Shown here: one piece after another, positions 43,051 through 51,217 of the stretch
How the letters are laid out: each line of letters begins with the position of its first letter
Numbering within the stretch: the first letter of the stretch is position 1
Assembly (NCBI GenBank): GCA_016721925.1
Contig: JADKHE010000006.1
Span: 141,501 to 205,500 of the forward strand
Source of the DNA: Candidatus Skiveiella danica
GTDB taxonomy: Bacteria > Pseudomonadota > Gammaproteobacteria > Burkholderiales > Burkholderiaceae_C
Length of the DNA: 64,000 nt
Direction: 5' to 3'
The notes under the pieces: model-generated
Database searches by the model: none
The model's input: the letters and a program-made list of their open reading frames with translations, nothing else
Told to the model about the DNA's origin: nothing
Translations under genes and position numbers: made by a program

Positions 43051-43851
43051 ATGAACCCGAGCGTCACCTCCGAATGCATCGACGGCATCACCGTCGTCAC
43101 CTTGAACCGGCCCGAAGTCCGCAACGCCGTGGATGCCGACACGGCCCGTGACCTGCATGCGGCCTTCCTCGCTTTTGACGATGACCCTGCGAGTCGTGTG
43201 GCTGTTTTCCATGGCGCGCACGGCCACTTCTGCGCCGGCTGGGACCTTCAGGCCGGTGCCCGGCTGCATGCCGCGGGGGTTGACGGAAAGGCCCTGACCC
43301 ACCTGGACTGGGCGCCGGATGCCGAACGCCCGCTGGGTCCGATGGGTCCCTCGCGCCTGTTGCTGTCCAAGCCGGTGATTGCCGCCGTCAGTGGCGCGGC
43401 GGTGGCCGGCGGCATGGAGCTGGCCTTGTGGTGCGACCTGCGCGTGATGGAGGCCGATGCCTATTTCGGGGTCTACTGCCGGCGCTTCGGTGTGCCGCTG
43501 ATCGATGGCGGCACCGTGCGTCTGCCGCGCCTGATCGGCATGGGCCATGCGATGGACCTGATCCTGACCGGGCGCAAGATCGAGGCCGAGGAGGCGCTTC
43601 GCATCGGCCTGTGCAACCGCGTGGCGCCACCCGGCGGGGCACTGGAGACGGCGCTGACCTTGGCGCGGCAGCTGGCGGGCTTTCCGCAGGCGACGATGAA
43701 TGCCGACCGCCTGAGCGCCTACCGTCAGGCGGGCCTGCCATTGGCAGCGGCGCTGCAACAGGAGTGGGCCGCCGGGCGGGCCTGCCTGGACGATGCGCTG
43801 GCCGGCGCGGCCCGTTTTGCCGCTGGGGAGGGTCGGCATGGAAAATTTTGA
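43051..43851 (+). CDS. Enoyl-CoA hydratase/isomerase family protein
   Basis: A 266-residue crotonase from ATG 43051; starts at 43006 or further in would extend into non-family residues. The oxyanion motifs are GHFCAGWDLQAG and VSGAAVAGGMELALWCDLRV, and the active-site Glu region FGVPLIDGGTVRLPRLIG departs from the usual PEtG pattern. The substrate cannot be assigned. It is divergent from the liv operon, which handles CoA-linked acids. Confidence 0.88.
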   Translation: MNPSVTSECIDGITVVTLNRPEVRNAVDADTARDLHAAFLAFDDDPASRVAVFHGAHGHFCAGWDLQAGARLHAAGVDGKALTHLDWAPDAERPLGPMGPSRLLLSKPVIAAVSGAAVAGGMELALWCDLRVMEADAYFGVYCRRFGVPLIDGGTVRLPRLIGMGHAMDLILTGRKIEAEEALRIGLCNRVAPPGGALETALTLARQLAGFPQATMNADRLSAYRQAGLPLAAALQQEWAAGRACLDDALAGAARFAAGEGRHGKF

Positions 43852-43864
43852 TCCAGACAGGCAC

Positions 43865-43902
43865 GATCCCAGCGCGGAATGGTCATAACCTGCTATTGAA
43901 AA
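43865..43902. repeat. Short interspersed repeat, copy 1
   Basis: This 38-base intergenic stretch (beginning GATCCCAGC, containing GGTCATA and TGCTAT, ending GAAAA) aligns with 54735-54771 at about 31 of 38 positions with one gap. It may be an interspersed element, or coincidence. Confidence 0.35.
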
Positions 43903-43974
43903 GTGATTTTTCGCGCGCCGATTCGCCGGATGGTGCGGCAGGTGGTGCGCCCTGCCAGCGGGCGAGCAACAGGA

Positions 43975-44436
43975 TCAGGGCTCAGGCCGCTCGATCGGCC
44001 GGGGCCGGCCCTGGTCATCGATGGCCACGTAGGTCAGCGACGCTTCGGTCACCTTGATGTAGTGGCCCTGCGTGTCGTAGCGCTCGGCATAGACCTCCAC
44101 CTGCACCGTGATCGAGGTGCGGCCGATGCGGGTCACGCCGCCGAAGAACGACAGGATGTCCCCCACGCGCACCGGCTGCTTGAAGATGAACTCGTTGACC
44201 GCCACTGTGGCCATGCGCCCGCGCACGTAACGCGCCGGGACGATCGAACCGGCAATGTCCACCTGCGCCATGACCCAGCCGCCGAAGATGTCGCCGTTGG
44301 CGTTGCAGTCGGCCGGCATCGGCACGACCTTGAGCACCAGTTCCTTGTCAGTAGGAAGCGGCACCCGGGGGGCGATCACGCGCGCCGGGTTGGACGGAAT
44401 GGCGGACGATGCGGCGGGGCTGGAGGCGGAAGACAT
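43975..44436 (-). CDS. Acyl-CoA thioesterase (YciA/BFIT-like hotdog)
   Basis: A 153-residue hotdog protein starting at ATG 44436. The YciA family motif is clear: MPADCNANGDIFGGWVMAQ with the catalytic Asp in GDIFGG, then VNEFIFKQPVRVGDILSF. The family hydrolyses a broad range of acyl-CoAs in the cytoplasm. It is divergent from the Atm1-like exporter, with 92 bases between starts. Confidence 0.93.
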   Translation of the reverse strand: MSSASSPAASSAIPSNPARVIAPRVPLPTDKELVLKVVPMPADCNANGDIFGGWVMAQVDIAGSIVPARYVRGRMATVAVNEFIFKQPVRVGDILSFFGGVTRIGRTSITVQVEVYAERYDTQGHYIKVTEASLTYVAIDDQGRPRPIERPEP

Positions 44437-44528
44437 GGTCACAGGCAGGATCGTTTGATAATGGACGCAAAGACCGCCGCCCGCCAACGTGGGCCAGTGC
44501 GGTCTCCAACATTGTGAGATTGTCCCCC

Positions 44529-46376
44529 ATGCGTCGATTCGGCGATCAGCCGCCTTCCCCCCTTGCGCCGACCGGCGCCCCGCGCTCCGACTGGGGCACG
44601 CTGCGCCGCCTCTTCCCTTACCTCTGGCGCTACAAGTGGCGGGTGATGGTCGCGCTCGCCTTCATGGTGGGCGCCAAGCTCGCCAACGTGGGTGTTCCGT
44701 TGCTGCTCAAGCAACTGGTCGATGCCATGACACCGGGCATGAATCCGGCAACGGCCGCCCTTCTGGTGGTGCCGGTGGGCCTGCTGCTGGCCTATGGTGG
44801 GCTGCGCCTGTGCACCACGCTGTTCACCGAGCTGCGCGAACTGGTGTTTGCCAAGGCCACGCAGGGCGCGGCCCGCAGCATCGCGCTGGAGACCTTCCAG
44901 CACCTTCACGCTCTGAGCCTGCGCTTTCACCTGGAGCGCCAGACCGGCGGCATGACGCGCGACATCGAGCGCGGCGTGCGCGGCATCGAGTCGCTGATCT
45001 CGTACTCGCTGTTCAGCATCGTGCCCACGCTGATCGAGGTGGTGATGGTGCTGACCATCCTGGGCGTGAAGTTCGATGCCTGGTTTGCATGGATCACGCT
45101 GGCCGCGCTGGCGCTCTACATCGCCTTCACGGTCTGGGTCACCGAGTGGCGCACGAAATTTCGCCGCCAGGCCAACGAGTTCGATTCGGCGGCGCACACC
45201 AAGGCGGTGGACTCGCTGCTGAACTACGAGACGGTCAAGTACTTCAACAACGAAGGCTTTGAGGCGCGCCGCTACGACGAAAGCCTGGAGCGCCTGCGCC
45301 GCGCACGGTTGAAGGCACAGAGCACGCTGTCCATGCTCAACCTGGGCCAGCAGCTCATCATCGCCGTGGGCCTGGTGGCCATGCTCTGGCGCGCCACGCA
45401 GGGCGTGGTGGCCGGGCGCATGACGCTGGGCGACCTGGTCATGGTCAACGCCTTCATGATCCAGCTCTACATCCCGCTGAACTTCCTGGGCGTGATCTAC
45501 CGCGAGATCAAGCAGAGCCTGACCGACCTGGACAAGATGTTCACGCTGATGGAAAAGGAGCGCGAGGTGGCGGATGCCCCCGGCGCACTGCCCCTGGTGA
45601 TCCGGCCCTTGTCCGGCGCGGGCGGACCGCAGGCCGGCGCGGTCGATGCCAGCGTGCGCTTCGACCACGTCAGCTTTGCCTACGACGCGGCGCGGCCCAT
45701 CCTGCACGACATCAGCTTCGAGATTCCGGCCGGGCAGACCGTGGCGGTGGTCGGACCGTCGGGCTCGGGCAAGTCGACGCTGGCGCGGCTGCTGTTCCGC
45801 TTCTATGACGCACAGACGGGTCAGATCTCGATCGCGGGGCAGGACATCCGGGTGGTGACACAGTCCAGCGTGCGCCAGGCGATCGGCATCGTGCCGCAGG
45901 ACACGGTGCTGTTCAACGACACGGTGGAATACAACATCGCCTACGGCCGCCCTGGCGCCAGCCGCGCCGAGGTCGAGGCCGCCGCCCGCGCCGCGCACAT
46001 CCACGACTTCATCGTCTCCACGCCCAAGGGCTACGATGCCATCGTGGGTGAGCGCGGCCTGAAGCTCTCCGGCGGCGAGAAGCAGCGCGTGGCCATCGCC
46101 CGCACGCTGCTGAAGAACCCGCCGATCCTGATCTTCGACGAGGCCACCTCGGCGCTCGACTCGGCCAACGAACGCGCCATCCAGACCGAACTGCAGAGCG
46201 TGGCCCAGAACAAGACCACCCTGGTGATCGCGCACCGGCTGTCCACGGTGGTGGATGCCCACGAAATCCTGGTGATGGAGGCTGGGCGCATCATCGAGCG
46301 CGGCACGCACGCCGAACTGCTGGCGAGGCAGGGTCGCTACGCCTCCATGTGGGCGCTGCAGCAGAGCGCGGACTGA
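44529..46376 (+). CDS. Atm1/HMT-like ABC exporter (ABCB-type permease/ATPase)
   Basis: A 615-residue half transporter. The membrane domain (about residues 25-330) opens YLWRYKWRVMVALAFMVGAK and contains LLNYETVKYFNNEGFEA, a hallmark of the Atm1/ABCB7 family. The ATPase has Walker A GPSGSGKST, signature LSGGEKQRVAIAR and Walker B ILIFDEATSALDS. In bacteria this family exports glutathione conjugates and metal-thiol complexes. The longer frame from 44409 lacks family similarity, so ATG 44529 is used. Confidence 0.94.
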   Translation: MRRFGDQPPSPLAPTGAPRSDWGTLRRLFPYLWRYKWRVMVALAFMVGAKLANVGVPLLLKQLVDAMTPGMNPATAALLVVPVGLLLAYGGLRLCTTLFTELRELVFAKATQGAARSIALETFQHLHALSLRFHLERQTGGMTRDIERGVRGIESLISYSLFSIVPTLIEVVMVLTILGVKFDAWFAWITLAALALYIAFTVWVTEWRTKFRRQANEFDSAAHTKAVDSLLNYETVKYFNNEGFEARRYDESLERLRRARLKAQSTLSMLNLGQQLIIAVGLVAMLWRATQGVVAGRMTLGDLVMVNAFMIQLYIPLNFLGVIYREIKQSLTDLDKMFTLMEKEREVADAPGALPLVIRPLSGAGGPQAGAVDASVRFDHVSFAYDAARPILHDISFEIPAGQTVAVVGPSGSGKSTLARLLFRFYDAQTGQISIAGQDIRVVTQSSVRQAIGIVPQDTVLFNDTVEYNIAYGRPGASRAEVEAAARAAHIHDFIVSTPKGYDAIVGERGLKLSGGEKQRVAIARTLLKNPPILIFDEATSALDSANERAIQTELQSVAQNKTTLVIAHRLSTVVDAHEILVMEAGRIIERGTHAELLARQGRYASMWALQQSAD

Positions 46377-46415
46377 AGGGGGTGCGTTCCTGGCGCTGGG
46401 AAACGTCCAGGAAGA

Positions 46416-47501
46416 TCAGGAACTCAAGCCGTCCACCGCCTGGAACATCGCCTGCCGCGCCTGGCTGACGATCTGCCCCTTCCAGGCATCGGTGTCCGTG
46501 TAGAAGGCATCCATCATCCTCTGCTTGATCTGCCTGGCCAACTCGGGCGAAGCCTCGGGGTGCAGGTGCAGCCAGTGGTCGCCGCGCAGCGCATCCATCA
46601 CCTCGGGAAGCGGTTGGGTGCCGTATTCCATCGCGATCGCGGTGTATTCGGCCTGCGGGAATTCGTCGTACGCAGCAAAGCACATCAGGCCCGTCAGGCG
46701 CGCCGAGGTGGACGAGCCGTCGTACATCGAGGTGACCGCATCGCCCCACCAGGCCCGCGCCCGCGCCAGCGTGGCGGCATCGTCACGCGCCGCGAAGATG
46801 CGCTCGCCGTGGCCGCTCGGACCCAGCCCGGTATGCAGATCGATCCAACCCAGACGCTTCACGCCCGCCGCGTGCTGTCGCAGCACGGTGCGCACAGTTT
46901 GGTTGCTCCAGGTGGGCGCGGTGCCGCCAAAAAACAGGCCGTCGGGGAATTCATGCTGTCCTCCGGACACGGCGGCCTGGAATGCCGGCATGCCGCGCTC
47001 GGCGATGAAAGCCGCAGTTGCCGCCAGGTTTTCCTGCCCGGGCGGCCAGTATTCGGGCAGCAGCAGCGGCTGCACGTCCCGGTACGCGGTATTGACCGGC
47101 AAGGCCTGCGAAAAGTCGTGAAAGTTGCGGTTCAGATCCACGTTTTCCTGGGTCACGCTCCGGATGTGCGAGAAACCGTACGGGTTCAGCGCGTGGATGT
47201 AGAGCACGGCCACGCCCTGGGCGCGGGCTTTTTCGCGCCACTCGGCGTCAGCCAATGCGGCCACCTGGACGCCGCTGCCGCAATAGCCTTCCACGCCATG
47301 GCAGGCGCTGCTGACAATGAGCAGGCGGTCGGCGTCGGCGGGGCCGTCACGCACCACGTCCATGGCCAGGGTCTCGCCGTCGCGCCCTTTCAGCGGATGC
47401 AGATGGGAGTGGATGCGAAGTCCCAGCGAAGCGGCGCCCTCCAGGAACTTGGTGCGCGCCTCGGCGTAGCTGCCCGAGAAGGCGGCGGGGATGGGGATCA
47501 T
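46416..47501 (-). CDS. DUF2817 / M14-like zinc carboxypeptidase family protein
   Basis: A 361-residue protein. The probable zinc site is CHGVEGYCGS (His-x-x-Glu), then LNPYGF...NVDLNRNFHDF and LGWIDLHTGLGPSG, the second zinc His, with an AMEYGTQPLP catalytic-Glu stretch. These match DUF2817 proteins related to M14 carboxypeptidases and succinylglutamate desuccinylases. No signal peptide. It overlaps the upstream M20 hydrolase gene by four bases, so the two probably act on the same amide or peptide substrate. Confidence 0.88.
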   Translation of the reverse strand: MIPIPAAFSGSYAEARTKFLEGAASLGLRIHSHLHPLKGRDGETLAMDVVRDGPADADRLLIVSSACHGVEGYCGSGVQVAALADAEWREKARAQGVAVLYIHALNPYGFSHIRSVTQENVDLNRNFHDFSQALPVNTAYRDVQPLLLPEYWPPGQENLAATAAFIAERGMPAFQAAVSGGQHEFPDGLFFGGTAPTWSNQTVRTVLRQHAAGVKRLGWIDLHTGLGPSGHGERIFAARDDAATLARARAWWGDAVTSMYDGSSTSARLTGLMCFAAYDEFPQAEYTAIAMEYGTQPLPEVMDALRGDHWLHLHPEASPELARQIKQRMMDAFYTDTDAWKGQIVSQARQAMFQAVDGLSS

Positions 47502-48724
47502 GCGGCACCTCCGCTGCGGTGGGGGCGCGGCGAAGCCAGCCACTGCTCGGCCAGCCGCACCCAGTAGGTGGCCCCCAGCGGGATCAGGTCGTCATTGAAG
47601 TCGTAGCTCGGGTTGTGCAGCATGCAAGGTCCCGCGCCATGGCCCATCTCGCGGTGACTGCCGTCGCCATTGGCGATGAAGCAGTAAGCGCCGGGCTTGG
47701 CCTGCAGCATGTAGGCGAAGTCCTCGGCGCCCATGGTCGGCTCCTGCACCATCACATGATCCGCCCCCACGATGTCGTTCATCACCTGGCGGGCAAACTC
47801 TGCCTCGGGCGCGGAATTGATGGTGGGCGGGTAATTGCGCACGAATTCGAACTCGCAGGTGGCGTCATAGGCCGCGCAGGTGTGCTCGGCGATCTGTTTC
47901 ATGCGGGCTTCGATCAGGTCGAGCACCTCGATGCTGAAGGTGCGCACCGTGCCTTGCAGCTCGCAGAAATCGGGCACCACGTTGGTGGCTTCGCCGGCGT
48001 GGATCATGGTCACACTGACCACGCCCGCGTCGATCGGCTTCTTGTTGCGGCTGATGATGGTCTGGAAGCCCAGCACCATCTGGCAGGCGATCGGCACCGG
48101 GTCGATGCCGTTGTGCGGGAGGGCGGCGTGGCTGCCCTTGCCGCGGATGGTGATCTTGAACTCGTTGCTCGACGCCATCACCGGACCGGGCGCGATCGCG
48201 AATTTGCCCACTTTTTCGCCGGGCCAGTTGTGCATGCCGAAGACGGCTTCCACCGGAAACTGCTTGAACAGACCGTCACGGATCATCTCGCGGGCGCCGC
48301 CGCCGCCCTCCTCGGCCGGCTGGAAGATGAGGTACACCGTGCCGTCGAAATGGCGATTCTTCGAGAAATGCTGCGCTGCAGCCAGCAGCATGGCGGTGTG
48401 GCCGTCATGGCCGCAGGCGTGCATCTTTCCCGCATGCCGGCTGGCGTGGTCGAAGGTGTTGAACTCCTGCATCGGCAGGGCGTCCATGTCGGCCCGCAGT
48501 CCCACGGCACGCCCGCAGGCCCCGCCATCGCGACCTTGCACGATGCCCACCACGCCCGTCTTGCCCAGGCCCCGGTGGATCGGGATGCCCCATTCGGTCA
48601 GTTTCCTTGCGACGATATCGGCGGTTCGCCGTTCCTCGAAGCAGAGTTCGGGGTGCGCGTGGATGTCACGGCGGATGGCGGCAATGCCGGCCGCCTCGGT
48701 CACGAGGGAGTCGATGATTTTCAT
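47498..48724 (-). CDS. M20-family amidohydrolase (hippurate hydrolase-like)
   Basis: A 408-residue metalloenzyme from ATG 48724. It has IHAHPELCFEE, ALPMQEFN, HACGHDGHTAMLLAAA, PAEEGGGGAREMI and MGAEDFAYML, all positions of the M20D amidohydrolase metal and catalytic residues. Such enzymes remove acyl groups from N-acyl amino acids or hippurate. It is divergent from argE with 75 bases between starts and overlaps the DUF2817 gene. Confidence 0.93.
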   Translation of the reverse strand: MKIIDSLVTEAAGIAAIRRDIHAHPELCFEERRTADIVARKLTEWGIPIHRGLGKTGVVGIVQGRDGGACGRAVGLRADMDALPMQEFNTFDHASRHAGKMHACGHDGHTAMLLAAAQHFSKNRHFDGTVYLIFQPAEEGGGGAREMIRDGLFKQFPVEAVFGMHNWPGEKVGKFAIAPGPVMASSNEFKITIRGKGSHAALPHNGIDPVPIACQMVLGFQTIISRNKKPIDAGVVSVTMIHAGEATNVVPDFCELQGTVRTFSIEVLDLIEARMKQIAEHTCAAYDATCEFEFVRNYPPTINSAPEAEFARQVMNDIVGADHVMVQEPTMGAEDFAYMLQAKPGAYCFIANGDGSHREMGHGAGPCMLHNPSYDFNDDLIPLGATYWVRLAEQWLASPRPHRSGGAA

Positions 48725-48799
48725 GACCACAGTCTAGCCAGACTGCGGTCCTTGTGCATGCCGCCTGCGCGTCACAGGGATTTCCCTGAAAATCCGTGA

Positions 48800-49957
48800 A
48801 TGATCTCCCCGCAAGCACTCGCTCTCGCCCAGGAACTGGTCCGCATGAACACGGTCAGCGCCAACTCCAACCTGGAGCTCATCCATTTTGTGCGCGACGC
48901 GTTGCGCACACTCGGCGTCGCCAGCCGGTTGACCTTCAATGCCGACAAGACCAAGGCCAACCTTTTCGCCACGCTCGGCGAAGGCAAGCCGGCAGGGGTG
49001 ATCCTTTCGGGCCACACCGACACTGTGCCGTGGGACGGCCAGGACTGGACAGTCGATCCCCTGTCCGCCGCGGTGCAGGACGGGCGCCTGTATGGCCGCG
49101 GGTCGGCCGACATGAAGAGTTTCATCGCCCTGGCCCTGGCCAACGCGCAGGCGTTTCTGGACAGCGCGGCGCCGTTCGCCATCCACTTCGCGTTCAGTTA
49201 CGACGAAGAGGTCGGCTGCTTCGGTGTGCGCGAACTGATCGCCGACCTTCGCGACGCGGGGATACGGCCGCTGGCCTGCATCATCGGTGAGCCCACCGGC
49301 ATGGTGCCAGCGATCGCCCACAAGGGCGTGTACCGTTACAAGTGCTGCGTGCGTGGCAAGGAGGCGCACTCGTCGCTCACGCCGCAGTCGGTCAACGCGA
49401 TCGAGATGGCGGCCCGGTTGATCGGAAAGATCCGCGACATGGCCGAGGGCTTTGAGGACAACGAGCCACGCTACGAGGGTTTCGACGTGCCGTTCTCCAC
49501 CGCCAGCGTGGGCCAGTTCCATGGCGGCATCGCCGACAACGTGGTGCCGCGCGATGCCGAGTTCCGCTACGAGTTTCGCGACCTGCCCACCGCCGATGTG
49601 CGGACCATGCAGCAGGCCGTGCTGGACCAGGCGCGCGCGCTGGAGCCGGGGATGCAGCGCGTGGCATCCGATACGGGCTTCCGTTTCGAGACGATCTGTG
49701 AGATCCCCAGCTTTCTGGGCTCGGTGGACGACCCGGTGACGCGCCTGGCGCAGCGCCTCAGCGGCGAAAAGGGCACGACGCTGGTGGCATTCGGCACCGA
49801 AGCCGGTTTGTTCAAGAACGCAGGGATTCCCACCGTGGTGTGTGGCCCCGGTCAAATCGCGCAGGCGCACCAGCCGGATGAGTACGCGAGCCTGGACCAG
49901 CTGGCGCGCTGCGAGGCCTTCATGCAGGGTCTGGCGGCCAGCCGCTCCATCGCATGA
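48800..49957 (+). CDS. argE: Acetylornithine deacetylase
   Basis: A 385-residue M20A enzyme releasing ornithine from N-acetylornithine in arginine synthesis. Metal-site motifs are SGHTDTVPWDGQDW, GRGSADMKSFIALALA, SYDEEVGCFGVREL and IGEPTGMVPAIAHKG; the C-terminal metal His is in AQAHQPDEYASLDQL. The nearby argB belongs to the same pathway but is 33 kb away, so the two are not an operon. Confidence 0.92.
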   Translation: MISPQALALAQELVRMNTVSANSNLELIHFVRDALRTLGVASRLTFNADKTKANLFATLGEGKPAGVILSGHTDTVPWDGQDWTVDPLSAAVQDGRLYGRGSADMKSFIALALANAQAFLDSAAPFAIHFAFSYDEEVGCFGVRELIADLRDAGIRPLACIIGEPTGMVPAIAHKGVYRYKCCVRGKEAHSSLTPQSVNAIEMAARLIGKIRDMAEGFEDNEPRYEGFDVPFSTASVGQFHGGIADNVVPRDAEFRYEFRDLPTADVRTMQQAVLDQARALEPGMQRVASDTGFRFETICEIPSFLGSVDDPVTRLAQRLSGEKGTTLVAFGTEAGLFKNAGIPTVVCGPGQIAQAHQPDEYASLDQLARCEAFMQGLAASRSIA

Positions 49958-50003
49958 GCCTGATGGCCCTGCGCGGGCCGGGATCCTTCGCCTGCGCGGC
50001 TCG

Positions 50004-51137
50004 TCAGGTGCGCACGCGACCGTCGCCGGTCAGCATGGAGAGTTCGACGAACTTCGAGGCCACGTGGTTGGTCGGCGAGAAGGTCACGGCAAAGCCGCCG
50101 AACGACTGGTCGTTGATGGACTCCAATCCGACGATGAGCGACTCTCGATTGGGCTTGCCGCCGCGGCGAAGCCCTTCGGCAAACACCTTGGCGGCCAGGT
50201 AACCCTCCATGCTGGAGAAGTTGGGCTGCACGTTGCCGGCTTTCTTGGCGGCGTCGACGAACTCGCGCGCGATCGGTCGCGCCGCGTTGTAGGGTGAGGG
50301 CACCACTTGCGACACCACCACGCCGGCGCCGTCCTTGCCCAGCTCGTCGGCCAGGGCCTGCGTGCCCACGAAGGACACGTTGTAGAACGTGCCGCCGAAG
50401 CCGGCCTTGCGGGCGGCACGGATGTAGGCGGCGCAGGACTTGTACGCGCTGACCTGGACCACGGCGTCGGGCGCGGCCGCGTTGATCGTCGCCACGGCGG
50501 CGGCCACGTCGACCGAGTTGCGCTCCACCGTCGCCAGCGCCACCGGCTTGAGGTTCTGTGCGGCCAGCGCCAGGGTCACGCCGTCCAGGCCGGCCTTGCC
50601 GTAGGCGTCGTTCTGGTAGAACACGGCGATCTTCTTCAGGCCCAGGTTGGTGAGCTGCTTGACGATCAGCGCGGTTTCGTCGTTGTAGGACGCTCGCAGG
50701 TGAAAGGTCGTCTTGCTGAACGGGTCGCGCAGGGCCATTGCGCCGGTGAACGGCGCGAAGAAGGGCATGCGCGCCTTGGTGGCCAGCGGCAGCGCGGCCA
50801 CGCTGGTCGGTGTGCCGATGTAACCGAACAGGGCAAACACGTCGTCGTCGATCAGCTTTTTCGTATTGGCCACGCAGCGGTCGGGCTCGTAGCCGTCGTC
50901 GAGCTGGCGGATTTCGATGGCGCGCCGGCCCACGCCCCCTTGGGCATTGAGCAGGTCGAAGTAGAGTTTGGCCCCGGCGTGAAACTGGATGCCGAGCTGT
51001 GCAGCGGGCCCGGTGAAAGCCGCAGACTGGCCGAGCACGATGCGTTCTTCCTGCGCCTGCGCGGTGTGGAAGCCGGCCACCAAGGCAGCACCGGTGGCGA
51101 TGGAGAACTGGCGACGGTTGAGGGGAGTTGGGGTCAT
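50004..51137 (-). CDS. ABC transporter substrate-binding protein (amino-acid type) with Tat-like signal
   Basis: A 377-residue periplasmic protein of the Peripla_BP_6 fold. The N-terminus LNRRQFSIATGAALVAG has a twin-arginine motif and a hydrophobic core ending at AQA. The mature part shows RIVLGQSAAFTGPAAQLG and AYKSCAAYIRAARKAGFGG. No permease or ATPase genes are adjacent, so it either serves a distant transporter or has a sensing role. ATG 51137 is preferred over 51197. Confidence 0.88.
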   Translation of the reverse strand: MTPTPLNRRQFSIATGAALVAGFHTAQAQEERIVLGQSAAFTGPAAQLGIQFHAGAKLYFDLLNAQGGVGRRAIEIRQLDDGYEPDRCVANTKKLIDDDVFALFGYIGTPTSVAALPLATKARMPFFAPFTGAMALRDPFSKTTFHLRASYNDETALIVKQLTNLGLKKIAVFYQNDAYGKAGLDGVTLALAAQNLKPVALATVERNSVDVAAAVATINAAAPDAVVQVSAYKSCAAYIRAARKAGFGGTFYNVSFVGTQALADELGKDGAGVVVSQVVPSPYNAARPIAREFVDAAKKAGNVQPNFSSMEGYLAAKVFAEGLRRGGKPNRESLIVGLESINDQSFGGFAVTFSPTNHVASKFVELSMLTGDGRVRT

Positions 51138-51217
51138 GGCACGGGATAGGTTCAAGGTGGTGGTCGCACGAAAACGTGCCACTGTGAAAGAATTCACCCC
51201 CGTACTTTAGGCCATTC

